The notes under the pieces are model-generated. The model saw nothing but the letters and a program-made list of their open reading frames with translations. It was not told where the DNA came from and made no database searches. This document shows, piece by piece, positions 63,494 to 64,000 of a stretch of DNA of 64,000 nucleotides. The stretch is from Arthrobacter yangruifuii (lineage in GTDB: Bacteria > Actinomycetota > Actinomycetes > Actinomycetales > Micrococcaceae): positions 209,609-273,608 of the forward strand of contig NZ_VTFX01000003.1 in the NCBI RefSeq assembly GCF_009192775.1, read 5' to 3'. Position 1 is the stretch's first letter; each line of letters opens with the position of its first letter. The position numbers and the translations under genes are program-made.

Positions 63494-63511
63494 GGATCCG
63501 CTCGCGGATCC
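63494..63511 (+). repeat. Hairpin before the rbpA ribosome-binding site
   Basis: GGATCCGC and GCGGATCC form an 8-bp inverted repeat with two bases between, ending 12 bp before the GAGGGAG ribosome-binding site. It might affect rbpA translation or mRNA stability. Confidence 0.4.
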
Positions 63512-63534
63512 AGCGGATTGAAGAGGGAGAAAAG

Positions 63535-63882
63535 ATGAGCGATCGTAGCCTGCGGGGTATGCGCCTCGGCGCGCAGAGCATGGAGACTGAATCCGGTGTG
63601 GAGCCGGCTCCCCGCCAGCGGGTGGAATACCGCTGTGAGGACGGCGAGCGTGTTTTCGTCACTTTTGCTGCCGAAGCGGACATCCCGCCGGTGTGGATCT
63701 CCAAGACCGGTAAGGAAGCCCTTCTGGTGGACGGCGAGAAGCCTGACACCAGCAACGACAAGCCGGTGCGCACGCACTGGGACATGCTGCTGGAACGCCG
63801 CAGCATCGAGGAGCTCGAAACGACCCTCCAGGACCGCCTGACCATCCTGCGCGAACGCCGCGGAGAGCGCGCCAAATCCTAG
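63535..63882 (+). CDS. rbpA: RNA polymerase-binding protein RbpA
   Basis: RbpA is an actinobacterial transcription factor that binds RNA polymerase and the principal sigma factor and stabilises the open complex. The 115-residue protein starts MSDRSLRGMRLGAQSMETE, has the zinc/beta core (VEYRCEDGERVFVTFAAEADIP) and ends with the sigma-interacting helix (THWDMLLERRSIEELETTLQDRL). GAGGGAG precedes the ATG at 63535. Confidence 0.97.
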   Translation: MSDRSLRGMRLGAQSMETESGVEPAPRQRVEYRCEDGERVFVTFAAEADIPPVWISKTGKEALLVDGEKPDTSNDKPVRTHWDMLLERRSIEELETTLQDRLTILRERRGERAKS

Positions 63883-63926
63883 CGGTGCTGCACCGACGGT
63901 CCAGCACGGCCGCAGAGTAGCTTAAA

Positions 63927-63973
63927 AGAGCGGGGCGGCTGCCGATTGGCAGCCGCCCCGCTCTGGTGGTTTT
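63927..63973 (+). terminator. Terminator of rbpA
   Basis: AGAGCGGGGCGGCTGCC and GGCAGCCGCCCCGCTCT form a 17-bp perfect stem with a GATT loop, followed by GGTGGTTTTT. Nothing further is seen up to the right edge. Confidence 0.9.
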
Positions 63974-64000
63974 TAAAAACCCCCGTCCCGAGGGCGTCAG

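Overview
The window is chromosomal DNA from a high-GC actinobacterium, most likely a Micrococcaceae of the Arthrobacter group. The signs are the gene order leuS–degV–comEA–comEC–holA–rpsT–lepA–hemW–hrcA–dnaJ–rsmE–phoH–ybeY–era–leuA–recO–uppS, an actinobacterial bcc/aa3 respiratory set (ctaCDF, ctaE-qcrCAB), rbpA, many GTG/TTG starts, DUF3043/DUF3054/DUF3097/DUF4193 proteins, and many genes whose start codon lies 6-7 nt after a TAnnnT hexamer (leaderless mRNA). I see no rRNA, tRNA, CRISPR array, transposase or prophage. Most of it is core genome.

Layout. 1-4.9 kb: end of a divergent gene; leuS behind a leucine leader peptide and a terminator (apparent transcription attenuation); DegV; TerD. 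5-10.6 kb: competence genes comEA/comEC, a decayed-looking stretch, holA, rpsT. 10.7-19.3 kb: a lone PemK/MazF-like protein, lepA-hemW, DUF4870, DUF3097, then the CIRCE-controlled hrcA-dnaJ-rsmE heat-shock and rRNA-modification group. 19.3-24.5 kb: GerMN lipoprotein, then the tightly overlapping phoH-ybeY-CBS protein-era operon. 24.5-34.5 kb: LCP cell-wall ligase, leuA with its own LLL leader peptide, recO, uppS, an alpha/beta hydrolase, pyrD, DUF3043, M20 dipeptidase, erpA. 34.6-43.8 kb: terminal respiratory chain, with ctaCDF on the plus strand and ctaE-qcrCAB on the minus strand, flanking a GntR regulator and an unknown gene. 43.9-55.6 kb: trpD, a stand-alone Lrp ligand domain, a TetR/ABC exporter/DUF3054 operon, SDR, UBP zinc finger, GH13 alpha-glucosidase, an ECF42-type sigma factor with its YciI/DGPF partner, methyltransferase, GNAT, lipoprotein. 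55.6-56.3 kb: a gene-poor segment that holds a convincing dif-like XerCD site and a tandem 144-bp repeat studded with further XerD-arm-like sequences. 56.3-64 kb: DUF4193, deaminase-like protein, SOUL protein, peptide deformylase, S9 peptidase, RlmA-type methyltransferase, NfeD/SPFH pair and rbpA.

The points I would look at first are: (1) the dif-like site and the neighbouring array of XerD half-site-like 9-mers, which would put this window at the replication terminus; (2) the paired leucine attenuation leaders of leuS and leuA, which share the same LLLS-coding/CCGCG core and the same leaderless promoter geometry; (3) the ECF42 sigma/DGPF pair with a recognisable cognate promoter; and (4) recurrent leaderless promoters, including two divergent ones whose -10 boxes are only 13 bp apart. 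All functional names rest on reading the translated sequence and on family knowledge; no database search was run.
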